This document shows, piece by piece, positions 32,445 through 40,734 of a stretch of DNA of 55,604 bases. Below the pieces are notes generated by a model. It had not been told where the DNA came from. It worked only from the letters and a program-made list of their open reading frames with translations, and did no database searches. The DNA lies in assembly GCA_016875015.1 (NCBI GenBank), contig VGSJ01000012.1, forward strand, positions 1 to 55,604, written 5' to 3'. The translations under genes were made by a program, and so were the position numbers. The DNA comes from Deltaproteobacteria bacterium. GTDB lineage: Bacteria; Desulfobacterota; Desulfobaccia; Desulfobaccales; 0-14-0-80-60-11. Each line of letters begins with the position of its first letter. The stretch's first letter is position 1.

Positions 32445-32600
32445 AGGCATGGTGCGCGGTGCGTCTACACGCTGCAAAGTTCATAGTGGCGCCGGCATCT
32501 TGCCGGTGAGGCGCACAGGCTGGAAAGCCTGTGCCACCGATCCTTTCTCTGGTTTACGGGTGAGCCACAGGTTTATAAGGAACTGCTCACTGCTGATAGC
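32445..32600. repeat. Palindrome mosaic between cobU and cobT
   Basis: GGTGCGCGGTGCG, then TGGCGCCGGCATCTTGCCGGTGA (near 32489-32511), GCGCACAGGCTGGAAAGCCTGTGCC (near 32513-32537), TTTCTCTGGTTTACGGGTGAGCC, and GCTCACTGCTGA near 32584 are joined in a row. The order parallels 36503-36630. Confidence 0.7.
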
Positions 32601-32627
32601 TATTCTAGGAATTGAGGTCTTGTTGCC

Positions 32628-33689
32628 ATGATGACGGAATTGTCCCCGATAATTTCCCAGATCGAACCCCTCAACCCCGCCTGGCTGGACCAGGCCCGGG
32701 AGCGCCTGGATTCCCTTACCAAGCCCCGGGGCAGTTTGGGCCGCCTGGAGGAGCTGGCGACCCTCTATGTGGGCATCCGCGGGGAGGTGATGCCCGTCCT
32801 AGAGAAAAAATGGGTGGTGGTCTTCGCCGCGGATCACGGGGTGGTGGCCGAAGGGGTGAGCGCCTATCCCCAGGAAGTCACCTACCAGATGGTCCTCAAC
32901 TTTCTCCGGGGGGGCGCCGGCATCAATGCCTTGGCCCGGCACGCCGGGGCCCGGGTGGCGGTGGTGGATATCGGGGTCAACCACGATTTCGGCCACATCC
33001 CCGAACTCATAGACCGGAAGGTGGCCTACGGCTCCCGTAATATGGCCCAGGAACCGGCCCTAACCCGGGAGGAGGCCCTGCAGGCCCTCCTGGTGGGGGT
33101 CGAAATGGCCGAACAGGCCACCGCCACGGGGGTGGACGCCGTGGCGGCCGGGGACATGGGCATCGGCAACACCACTTCCGCCGCGGCCCTGGCTTCAGTC
33201 TTCACCGGCAAGCCGGTGGCGGCGGTTACCGGCCGGGGCACCGGCATCGAGGACCAGGTCTGGCGCCACAAGGTGGCGGTGATCAACCGGGCCCTGGGTC
33301 TGCACCGGCCGAGCCGCGAAGACCCCGTGGGGGCCCTGGCCGCGGTGGGCGGCCTGGAGATTGCCGGGATCGCCGGCTTTATCCTGGGAACCGCTGCGGC
33401 CCGGCGGCCCCTGGTGCTGGATGGTTTCATCGCCACCGCTGGGGCGCTGGTGGCCACGGCCCTGGCCCCCGCGGTGACCGATTACCTCATCGCCGCCCAC
33501 CGCTCGGCGGAGCCGGGGCACCAGGTCATGCTGGATTTCCTGGGCCTCAAGCCCCTGTTGAATTTTCAGATGCGCCTGGGAGAAGGCACCGGCGCCGCTT
33601 TGGGGTTGAGCCTGCTGGAAGCCGGCGTCAGGGTCTACCGGGAAATGGCCACCTTCGGGGAGGCCGGGGTGGCCGACCAGGAAGCATGA
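32628..33689 (+). CDS. cobT: Nicotinate-nucleotide-dimethylbenzimidazole phosphoribosyltransferase
   Basis: The 353-aa enzyme activates the lower-ligand base by making alpha-ribazole phosphate. KPRGSLGRLEELA (near 27), FAADHGVVAEGVSAYP, GDMGIGNTTSAAA and the C-terminal GEGTGAALGLSLLEA, holding the catalytic Glu, are all present. Length matches the family. Its stop overlaps the cobS start (ATGA at 33686-33689), so the two are translationally coupled. Confidence 0.95.
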   Translation: MMTELSPIISQIEPLNPAWLDQARERLDSLTKPRGSLGRLEELATLYVGIRGEVMPVLEKKWVVVFAADHGVVAEGVSAYPQEVTYQMVLNFLRGGAGINALARHAGARVAVVDIGVNHDFGHIPELIDRKVAYGSRNMAQEPALTREEALQALLVGVEMAEQATATGVDAVAAGDMGIGNTTSAAALASVFTGKPVAAVTGRGTGIEDQVWRHKVAVINRALGLHRPSREDPVGALAAVGGLEIAGIAGFILGTAAARRPLVLDGFIATAGALVATALAPAVTDYLIAAHRSAEPGHQVMLDFLGLKPLLNFQMRLGEGTGAALGLSLLEAGVRVYREMATFGEAGVADQEA

Positions 33690-34429
33690 ACTCCACCCTC
33701 CCCCTGGCCCTCACCTTTCTTACCAAGCTGCCCTGGCCCTGGCGAGGTCCGGCCGATGCGGCGGCCCTGGCCCGCTCCCTGTTTTGGTTTCCCTGGGTCG
33801 GGGCCGCCCTCGGCTTGATTTTCTGGGGGGCTTGGGCGGGCTTACAAAAAATCCTGCCGGACCCGGCGGCCGCGGCCCTGCTCCTCGCCCTGACGGTGTG
33901 GGTCACCGGCGGGCTTCACCTGGACGGCCTGGCCGACACCGCCGACGGCCTGGGCGGGGGCCGCACCCCGGCGGAGGCCCTCCGCATCATGAAGGACTCC
34001 CGGGTGGGCGCCTTCGGGGTCATCAGCCTCGTCCTGGGGCTTATCCTGAAATTTTCCCTGTTCCTCTCTCTATCCACCCAAACCCGCGGGGCCGAAGCCC
34101 TCATCCTCTTCCCGGTGGTCAGCCGCTGGGGCATGGTGCTCCTGGCCTATCTGTCGCCCTACGCCCGGCCGGAAGGGGGCCTGGGACAGGCCATGACCCT
34201 GGGGGTGAGCCCCGGGGTTCTCACCGGCGCCAGCCTCAGCGCCGGGGCCCTGTCCCTCCTGATCCTGGGCGCCCCGGGCCTGGTGCTCTTCGGCGGCGCC
34301 GCCGCCCTGGTCTGGCTGGGCAGCCTCTACTTTCAGCGCCGCTTAGGCGGCATCACCGGCGACGTCCTGGGCGCCACCAACGAAGTCCTGGAAGTCCTGG
34401 TCCTAGCCGGGGCTTTGATGCTGAGATAA
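33686..34429 (+). CDS. cobS: Cobalamin 5'-phosphate synthase
   Basis: The 247-aa integral membrane protein joins adenosylcobinamide-GDP and alpha-ribazole (phosphate), the last step of cobalamin assembly. FLTKLPWPW near the start, the metal-binding GGLHLDGLADTADGLGGG (near 73-90), then MKDSRVGAFG and the closing GDVLGATNEVLEVLVL are diagnostic. Several hydrophobic helices cover the rest. It overlaps cobT by four bases. Confidence 0.95.
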   Translation: MNSTLPLALTFLTKLPWPWRGPADAAALARSLFWFPWVGAALGLIFWGAWAGLQKILPDPAAAALLLALTVWVTGGLHLDGLADTADGLGGGRTPAEALRIMKDSRVGAFGVISLVLGLILKFSLFLSLSTQTRGAEALILFPVVSRWGMVLLAYLSPYARPEGGLGQAMTLGVSPGVLTGASLSAGALSLLILGAPGLVLFGGAAALVWLGSLYFQRRLGGITGDVLGATNEVLEVLVLAGALMLR

Positions 34430-34762
34430 AAGCAAGCTAAGGCAAGGTCCCCACCCCTCCCTCGCCCCGCCAGACTGATTTTATTTGCCGAATAAGCGCT
34501 TCCAGAACCCTGCCCCCTCGGTTTCAAAAGAACCATATTATCCATGGAAACCGCGATGTTTGGGTTTTTGAAGGCGGCAAACGCAGGTGACGGCGGATAT
34601 CTTCCTCCAGATTTTCTTCCGAAATTTCCGGTCCCTGGCCCGCCACCTTGTCGCACCGGCTGGAAGCTCGTGCGCTTGCACCGGCAAGATGCCGGCGCCA
34701 CCAAAAACTTTTCAGGTCTGATAACCTACCAGAGGATGGCCAGGCTTGAAAGGTAATATCCA
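34430..34762. other. Convergent gap between cobS and the L25 gene with palindromic modules
   Basis: The 333-bp gap has no gene. Positions near 34651-34715 hold GCACCGGCTGGAAGC, then GCACCGGCAAGATGCCGGCGCC followed by the spacer ACCAAAAACTTTTCAGG, which are members of the mosaic. The L25 terminator borders it on the right. Confidence 0.6.
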
Positions 34763-34795
34763 AGAAAAAACCGCGGCGCCTTAAGCACCGCGGTT
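34763..34795 (-). terminator. Terminator of the L25 gene
   Basis: The arms AACCGCGG (34795-34788) and CCGCGGTT (34776-34769) on the minus strand close a hairpin. It is followed directly by a T-run ending at 34763. It lies about 45 bp after the L25 stop codon. Confidence 0.8.
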
Positions 34796-34837
34796 CGTGG
34801 TTGGTCAGGGAGATCACTCCCGCTCTGCGGGGACTTT

Positions 34838-35467
34838 TTAGTCTTTCTTTCCGGGTTCGCTCCCCTCAGGAGCGGCTTCCTCTTCGGCCGGGGCCTCTGC
34901 CGCGACTTTCTCTTCCCTGGTGGCGGAGGCGACGACGATCATTTCGGCGGGATCGTCCAGGATTTTCACTTTGTCCGAAATAACGACGTCGCGCACGTGA
35001 ATGCCCGCGCCGACCTCAGTCAAACCTGAGATGTCGATCACGACCCGCGCCGGCAGGTCCTGTGGCATGCACTCGATCTCCAACTCGTTTAGAACGGTGA
35101 CGATTACGGCGCTGAACTCCTTGACCGCCGGAGCCGTGCCGGTCAGTTCGATGCCGACCTTGGTGGTTACCTTCTCAGTCATGGAGATGACCTGGAAGTC
35201 CAGGTGCAGCAGGCGGTTCTTGATATAATCCCTCTGCTTTTGGCGCACCAGCGCCGGGTACTCGGTGCCGTCCAGATCGATCATTACCAGGCTGGACGAA
35301 GTCAGGTGGGACAGCCTCAAGGTTGCCTCGTGGGCGTCCAGCGTGATCGGGGTCGTCTCGATGCGGTGCCCGTACAGTACGGCCGGGAGTTTCCCGGCCC
35401 GGCGCAGGGCCCCCACCTTCTTGCCGAGCACCTCACGTTTGGTGGCCTTCAGAACAACTTTCTGCAT
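34838..35467 (-). CDS. rplY: 50S ribosomal protein L25/general stress protein Ctc
   Basis: The 209-aa protein of the long (Ctc/TL5) form binds 5S rRNA. The L25 domain (about 1-92) has RREVLGKK-like KREVLGKKVGALRRAGKLPAVLYGH and RDYIKNRLLHLDFQ. The C-terminal beta domain (about 95-180) has VVIDISGLTEVGAGIHVRD. The last 25 residues are an acidic Ala/Glu tail (AEAPAEEEAAPEGSEPG). A possible promoter and a strong terminator make it a single-gene unit. The usual neighbour pth is absent. Confidence 0.94.
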   Translation of the reverse strand: MQKVVLKATKREVLGKKVGALRRAGKLPAVLYGHRIETTPITLDAHEATLRLSHLTSSSLVMIDLDGTEYPALVRQKQRDYIKNRLLHLDFQVISMTEKVTTKVGIELTGTAPAVKEFSAVIVTVLNELEIECMPQDLPARVVIDISGLTEVGAGIHVRDVVISDKVKILDDPAEMIVVASATREEKVAAEAPAEEEAAPEGSEPGKKD

Positions 35468-35526
35468 ATTGTCTTACTCCTCGAGCGCCTTTCACTCAAC
35501 GGACCTCGATTGGCTCAGTCCGCCGA

Positions 35527-35555
35527 ATTATCCTCGCTCTTTGTTGAAGGTTAAA
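35527..35555 (-). promoter_or_regulatory. Possible promoter of the L25 gene
   Basis: On the minus strand TTTAAC (35555-35550), a 17-bp spacer and GATAAT (35532-35527) lie 60 bp upstream of the start codon. Confidence 0.45.
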
Positions 35556-35830
35556 AAAGTAGCGACTGCGCACCACTGGCAGGCGGGACGCCCGCCCTGC
35601 TGCTTGGGAAAGGTTTTGTGGAGGCGCCAGTGCGCACCATGGCTCAGCGCATCTGCCGGTTAACTGGCTAACTCAATTATTTAATTAATTATATTACCCT
35701 TAATGGGATGAGCAGTCAAGGGAGGGGCCCGCTTTTAGCGGGTTGGAGGCGGGAAATTGCCGGGGAAATCCCACCAAGGGGGGCTCACCTTCGGCGCCCG
35801 GAGGCGCCCTTGAACTGCCGCCCCTTACGG
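35556..35830. other. Gap between L25 and engB genes with palindromic modules
   Basis: A GCGACTGCGCACCACTGGC unit, GGCAGGCGGGACGCCCGCCC near 35579-35598, GGCGCCAGTGCGCACC near 35622-35637 and an AT-rich TTATTTAATTAATTATATTA segment are seen. I see no gene. Confidence 0.55.
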
Positions 35831-36442
35831 TCAGGCCCCCCCCAGGCAGGTCAGCAGCCGATCCCAGAGCTGGTCCCGGCCTTCCCGGGTGAGGGCCGAA
35901 AACCAGATGACGTCGCCGGGGTCGACCCCGAAGGCCGCGAGGGTTTCGGCAAAGAGTTTCATCTGACGGCTCCGCTCCCCCCGCTTCAATTTGTCGGCCT
36001 TGGTCAGGACCGGGATCACCCGGCGCCCTTGCTCCCTTAAGAATTCCCACAGGAACAACTCCTCGGAGGCAGGAACCCTGCGGCTATCCTGGAGAAAGAC
36101 CACCGCGGCCAAAGACTCACGCCGGGCCAAATATTCCAGCACCAAAGGTCCCCAACTCGCCTTGACGTCCTTCGACACCGCGGCATAGCCAAAGCCCGGC
36201 AGGTCCACGAAATTCCAGCGCTGGTTGATCAGGAAAAAATTCAAGGCCCGGGTGCAGCCGGGCCGGGAACTGGTGCGCACCAGTTTTTTGCGCCCCAGCA
36301 GGCTGTTGATCAGGGTGGATTTCCCCACGTTGGAACGCCCCAGAAACGCCACTTCGGGCAGGTCCCCCGGGGGACACTGGTCGCCCCGGTGGGCGCTGAG
36401 GCTGTACTCGGCAGAGATGATCTTGGGGATAGTCATGGTCAT
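35831..36442 (-). CDS. engB: Ribosome biogenesis GTP-binding protein EngB (YsxC)
   Basis: The 203-aa TrmE-Era-EngA-type GTPase acts in 50S assembly. AFLGRSNVGKSTLINSLLG (near 29-47) is G1, VDLPGFGYA (near 75) is G3, and LTKADK (near 122) is G4, with FSALTREG as G5. RTSSRPGCTRALNFF carries G2. The ATG at 36442 begins MTMTIPKIISAEY; a second ATG two codons later is also possible. It stands alone on its strand, divergent from plsC. Confidence 0.93.
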   Translation of the reverse strand: MTMTIPKIISAEYSLSAHRGDQCPPGDLPEVAFLGRSNVGKSTLINSLLGRKKLVRTSSRPGCTRALNFFLINQRWNFVDLPGFGYAAVSKDVKASWGPLVLEYLARRESLAAVVFLQDSRRVPASEELFLWEFLREQGRRVIPVLTKADKLKRGERSRQMKLFAETLAAFGVDPGDVIWFSALTREGRDQLWDRLLTCLGGA

Positions 36443-36502
36443 AACGGGCGGCCGGCCGGGCCGGAGTTTTGGTTATTATAGCCCGGTTGCTTTGAAAAGT
36501 CT

Positions 36503-36635
36503 TTGGTGGCACCGGTATCTTACCGGTGCGGGTGCACAGGTTGAAAACCTGTGCCACCAACGGTGGCGGGCGCGGAGGCCCGCCCCACCAATCTTTTCAT
36601 GCTTTACGGGTGGGCCATAGGCCCATGAGGAAATG
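36503..36635. repeat. Palindrome mosaic between engB and plsC
   Basis: In order: GAAAAGTCTTTGGTGGCACCGG, CACCGGTATCTTACCGGTG (near 36508-36527), GTGCACAGGTTGAAAACCTGTGC (near 36532-36554), GGCGGGCGCGGAGGCCCGCCCC (near 36566-36587), and CTTTTCATGCTTTACGGGTGGGCCATAGGCCCA (near 36594-36626). This is the most complete example of the module chain. Its partial reverse complement is at 47385-47515. Confidence 0.8.
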
Positions 36636-36698
36636 CCATAAATGTTGACGGGCCTTGCTTTTCCAGGTTAAGGTTAAACTGATAAATTCACCGGGAGG

Positions 36699-37439
36699 AT
36701 GAATTTAGTGGCCTGGGGGTTATGGTTTCATTTCTGGCTGGTGCTGCTCACTTTTTGGGCCGCTAGCCTGGTCATTTCCTGGTCCTACATCGACAGGGAC
36801 AGCCCCATGATCCATCGCGCCTGCCGGTGGTGGGGACGCAACCTCCTCAAGATCGCCCACATCCCGGTCCAGGTGGAGGGTCTGGAGCACCTGGCGCCTG
36901 GACAGGCCTATGTCTTTGCCGCCAACCACCGCTCCAACTTCGATATCTTTGCGCTGGTTGCGGTCCTGCCGGGCCGGTTTCTCTGGGTTGCCAAGAAATC
37001 GCTCTTTGGGATCCCGCTCTTGGGCCAGGCTCTGAGCCGCATGGGCTCCGTCTCCGTGGACCGGGAAAACCTCCGTTCCGCGGTCCAGAGCCTCGACCGG
37101 GCCACGGCCATCGTCAAACGCGGCGTCTCCCTGATCATCTTTCCAGAAGGCACCCGGGCCATGTCCCGGGAGCTTTTGCCCTTCAAGAAAGGGGTGTTCA
37201 TCATGGCCATGAAGGCGGGGCAGCCCATTGTGCCGGTGAGCATCAGCGGCACCCGCTTCATCCAGCCCCGGGGCGCCATCCGGATGAGACCGGGGCCCAT
37301 CAAGGTGGTCATCTCTCCCCCCATCGCGCCGCACACGTTCCGCCGCAAAGAGGAACTCATGGCTGCAGTGCGCCAGGCCATCGACGCCCACTTCGACCCC
37401 GACTTTCCCTATGGCCCCGGAAACTCCGAACTCTCATAG
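36699..37439 (+). CDS. plsC: 1-acyl-sn-glycerol-3-phosphate acyltransferase
   Basis: The 246-aa membrane-associated enzyme adds the second acyl chain in phosphatidic acid synthesis. An N-terminal hydrophobic helix (about 6-28) precedes ANHRSNFDIFAL (near 75, the HX4D motif) and IIFPEGTRAMS (near 147, block III), then IVPVSISGT. GGGAGG lies 5 nt upstream of the ATG at 36699. The 3' end overlaps the RNase J gene by 29 bp, suggesting coupled translation. Confidence 0.9.
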   Translation: MNLVAWGLWFHFWLVLLTFWAASLVISWSYIDRDSPMIHRACRWWGRNLLKIAHIPVQVEGLEHLAPGQAYVFAANHRSNFDIFALVAVLPGRFLWVAKKSLFGIPLLGQALSRMGSVSVDRENLRSAVQSLDRATAIVKRGVSLIIFPEGTRAMSRELLPFKKGVFIMAMKAGQPIVPVSISGTRFIQPRGAIRMRPGPIKVVISPPIAPHTFRRKEELMAAVRQAIDAHFDPDFPYGPGNSELS

Positions 37440-39090
37440 CTGGGTTGACCTGACCTTCCTGGGCGGCCTGGGGGAAATCGGCCTCAACCTGATGACCCTG
37501 GAGACCGACGACTACCTGGTGGTGGTGGACGCCGGCCTCATGTTCCCCGAAGACCACATGCTGGGGATCGACATCGTCATCCCCGATTTCTCCTACCTGC
37601 GGGAACGCCGGGACAAAGTGGCGGCCGTGGTCCTCACCCACGGCCACGAGGATCACATCGGCGCGGTGCCCTTTCTGCTCAAGGAGATCCCCGTGCCGGT
37701 GTACGGTACCCCCCTGACCCTGGCCCTGCTCAAAGAAAAGCTTAGGGAACACGGCCTGCTGGCGGACGCCGACCTGCGGGAGATCAGCCCCGGGGCGCCC
37801 CTGGCCCTGGGACCCTTTGAATTCGAATTCATCCGGGTGTGCCATTCCATCGTGGACGGCGTCGGGTTCGTGGTGCACACTCCCCAAGGCCTCCTGGTCC
37901 ATTCCGGCGATTTCAAGATCGACCAGACCCCGGTTTCCGGGGGCGCCATGGACCTGAACCGCTTCGCCCACCATGGTGAAGCGGGCGTCCTGGCCCTGAT
38001 GTCCGACTCCACCAACGCCGAGCGGCCCGGGTACACGCTTTCCGAGCGGGAGATCGGCATCACCCTGGAGGGCCTCATCCGGGAGGCGCCCGGCCGGGTC
38101 ATCATCGCGGTCTTCGCCTCCCACATCCACCGGTTGCAGCAGATCGTCAACATCGCCGTCAAGTTCGGTCGCCAGGTGCTGTTCAACGGCAGGTCCATGG
38201 TGGTCAACACCCGGCTGGCCAAGGAACTGGGCTACCTGGAAATTCCTCCGGACCTGGAGATCACCGTGGGGGACCTTGCGCGGCTTCCCCCCTCCCGAAC
38301 CATCATCGTGACCACCGGCAGCCAGGGAGAGCCCCTGAGCGCCCTGGCCCGCATCGCCATGGAGGCCCACAAGCAGGTCCACATCCAGGTCGGCGACCTG
38401 GTGATCCTCTCCTCCAAGTTCATTCCCGGCAACGAACGGGCCATCACCACGGTGATCAACAACCTCTATCGCCTGGGGGCCGAGGTGGTGTACCAGGAGG
38501 TGGCGGCCATCCACGTCTCGGGGCACGCCTCCCAGGAGGAGTTGAAGCTGTTGCTCAACCTCACCCGGCCCCGCTACTTCATCCCCATCCACGGGGAGAT
38601 GCGCCACCTCATCAAGCACACCCGGCTGGCCCGGGCTATGGGGGTTGCCGACGACGGCATCCTCCTGGCCACCGACGGGGCCCAGGTCCGCTTCGACTCC
38701 CGGGGCGCGACCTTTAAAGACCGGGTGGACACGGGCCGGGTCTTCGTGGACGGCAAAGGGGTGGGGGACGTCAGCCGCATCGTGCTCCGGGACCGCCGCC
38801 ACCTGGCCGCGGACGGCCTGGTGATCGCCCTCGCCGCGGTGGACCCGGTGGCCGGCAAGATCGTCACCGAGCCGGACCTCATCACCCGGGGCTTCACCCT
38901 GGAAGAAGAGCAGGCGCCCCTTTTGGAGCAGGCCCGCAAGATCTCCCGGGAGATTCTGCTCAAGGCCCTGGCCGAGCCCACCCAGGACTGGCTGGAGGTC
39001 CAGACCCAGGTGAGCAAGGCCTTGAGAAAACTCTTCTTCAAGCACCTGGAACGCCGCCCCATGATCCTGCCGCTGATCCTGACCCTGTAG
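37411..39090 (+). CDS. rnj: Ribonuclease J
   Basis: The 559-aa metallo-beta-lactamase/beta-CASP ribonuclease acts in mRNA decay and rRNA processing. FLGGLGEIGLNLM opens the fold. HGHEDHIGAVPF (near 72-83) binds two zinc ions, HSGDFKID carries another ligand, and SDSTNAERPGY starts the beta-CASP part. VSGHASQEELK and PIHGEMRHL complete the active site. A C-terminal domain (about 450-555) is present. The frame starts inside plsC at 37411 without a clear ribosome-binding site, fitting translational coupling. Confidence 0.93.
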   Translation: MAPETPNSHSWVDLTFLGGLGEIGLNLMTLETDDYLVVVDAGLMFPEDHMLGIDIVIPDFSYLRERRDKVAAVVLTHGHEDHIGAVPFLLKEIPVPVYGTPLTLALLKEKLREHGLLADADLREISPGAPLALGPFEFEFIRVCHSIVDGVGFVVHTPQGLLVHSGDFKIDQTPVSGGAMDLNRFAHHGEAGVLALMSDSTNAERPGYTLSEREIGITLEGLIREAPGRVIIAVFASHIHRLQQIVNIAVKFGRQVLFNGRSMVVNTRLAKELGYLEIPPDLEITVGDLARLPPSRTIIVTTGSQGEPLSALARIAMEAHKQVHIQVGDLVILSSKFIPGNERAITTVINNLYRLGAEVVYQEVAAIHVSGHASQEELKLLLNLTRPRYFIPIHGEMRHLIKHTRLARAMGVADDGILLATDGAQVRFDSRGATFKDRVDTGRVFVDGKGVGDVSRIVLRDRRHLAADGLVIALAAVDPVAGKIVTEPDLITRGFTLEEEQAPLLEQARKISREILLKALAEPTQDWLEVQTQVSKALRKLFFKHLERRPMILPLILTL

Positions 39091-39417
39091 GTCAAGACTC
39101 CCCGCCCCGACTCCTATCCCTCAATTTTCAAGCCCCTTGAATTTAAAAAAATTTTATCCTTACTCTATCTGGTAACCGCAGAGTGGAAATCACTTTAAGG
39201 GTTTTTTTAAGAAATAATAATTAGTTTCGGGCCGGGTAGTTGAGAGTCTGGAAACTGCTGGCGCTCCCTGATACAATAGCACAATATCTGGAAGAAATTC
39301 TTCTTAAATAACTTTTGTCAGGGCCGCCGTATATGTGTTATTCAGGTGTTATAATGAAATAACTGGAAAATCTACGCACCGCGGGTCGCGGGATTATCGT
39401 CTTACTGGGGGGTAAGG
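39091..39417. other. AT-rich gap before the efflux operon, with a possible promoter
   Basis: This 327-bp gap is AT-rich without the usual palindromes. A perfect TATAAT stands at 39350-39355, but the matching -35 region (CCGTAT, 39327-39332) is poor, so an activator, for example a metal-responsive one, could be needed. No regulator gene is near. Confidence 0.4.
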
Positions 39418-40734
39418 GTGGTGAAGTGCAGGCGGTGCCGGTACGTGTTGGCGGCGTGGGGGTTGTGGCTGGTTCTGGTTCCGGGTTTCGTAAGTCAAGC
39501 GGGGGCGTCCGGTCTGCCGCCGGATTTGCAAGCCCTGGTCAATGAGGCCTTGCAGGCAAATGCGGAAATCAAGCAGATGCGGGGGCAATTCACGGCCACG
39601 CGAGAGACCATCCGCCTCGCCGGGGCCCTGGATGACCCGGAGGTCGCGTTCAGCATGAAGGATATTCCCACCGACAACTGGGCTTTTAACCGGGAACCCA
39701 TGACCCAGAAGATGCTGGAATTGTCCCAAAAATTCCCCTTTCCCGGCAAGCGCCGCCTCCGTTCTGAAGTGGCCGGTGAGCAAGCCCACTCCGACGAATA
39801 TGTCTATAAAGACAAAGTCAATGAAATCCGGGCCAAAGTCGTGATTGCCTATTGGGGCTTATCCCTGGCCCAAACCAATTTTAACCTGACCCAGAAGAAT
39901 AAGCAGGTCTGGGAGCAGGTGGTGCAAGTGGCGGAAACCCGTTATAGCGTAGGGCAGGGGATGCAGGCCGACGTGCTCCAGGCCCAGGTGGAGTTGGGCA
40001 ACTACCTGGACCGCCTCTTCCAATGGACCCAAAAACAAGAATCATCCCGGGCGGATATAAACGCCCTGAGATCCAAGCCGCCCCAAACCCCGGTATCTCG
40101 GGCCCAAACTTTGAAGCCCCGGCCTTTCTCCCTGAAATTGGACGAGTTGCTGGCCCAGGCCGAAACCCGGCCGCAGCTCCAAGCCTTAAAATTCATCATT
40201 GCCAAACAGGAAAAGGCGGTGGACCTGGCCCGCAAGGACTATTTTCCCGATGCCAGGATATCGGTAGGCTACGGTTTCCGGGAAACCCTGGCCCCGCCCA
40301 TTAATCAAAAACAGGCGGACATGTTCACCGGCTCGGTTATGTTCAACGTGCCCATCTGGGTCGGCTCCAAGATCAGGCCCAAGATCAGGGAGGAGCAGGC
40401 GAAGCAGGGTGCGGCCAAAGACGCCCATCAATCCGCCTTAAACCAGCTCGAGGCGGCCATCAAGGACCGGCACGCCAAGCTGGAGCGCCTGGCGAAGCAA
40501 GTCTCTCTCTTCGACCAGGGGATCATCCCCCAGGCCCGGCAGGCGGTGGGCGCGGCCCTGGCCTCATATCAGGTGGGGGCCCTGCCTTTCAATCAGCTCT
40601 ATCAAAACCAGATAGCTGTTTATAATGCGGAAATGCAATTAGAGGAATACCTCAAGGACTTCGAAGAAAACTGGGCCGAATTGGAGTGGCTGGTGGGCCA
40701 GGAATTGCCCCGGCCGGCCGGAGGGAAACCATGA
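39418..40734 (+). CDS. TolC-family outer membrane efflux protein (CusC-like)
   Basis: The 438-aa protein starts with GTG at 39418 and has a signal peptide ending near ASQAGAS-G (about residue 31). Two OEP repeats follow with long helices. MLELSQKFPFPGKRRLRSEVA (residues near 101) is the usual marker of metal-efflux OEPs of this type, and NVPIW lies near 313. It forms the outer-membrane channel. Its stop codon overlaps the adaptor gene start (ATGA at 40731), and the RND pump follows, so the three form one operon. Confidence 0.88.
   Translation: MVKCRRCRYVLAAWGLWLVLVPGFVSQAGASGLPPDLQALVNEALQANAEIKQMRGQFTATRETIRLAGALDDPEVAFSMKDIPTDNWAFNREPMTQKMLELSQKFPFPGKRRLRSEVAGEQAHSDEYVYKDKVNEIRAKVVIAYWGLSLAQTNFNLTQKNKQVWEQVVQVAETRYSVGQGMQADVLQAQVELGNYLDRLFQWTQKQESSRADINALRSKPPQTPVSRAQTLKPRPFSLKLDELLAQAETRPQLQALKFIIAKQEKAVDLARKDYFPDARISVGYGFRETLAPPINQKQADMFTGSVMFNVPIWVGSKIRPKIREEQAKQGAAKDAHQSALNQLEAAIKDRHAKLERLAKQVSLFDQGIIPQARQAVGAALASYQVGALPFNQLYQNQIAVYNAEMQLEEYLKDFEENWAELEWLVGQELPRPAGGKP

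Noticed and set aside
37357-39045. Long open frame antisense to the RNase J gene
   Set aside because: Its composition (runs of H, G, D, Q, V) is that of an antisense shadow in GC-rich DNA; the plus-strand protein is a clear RNase J.
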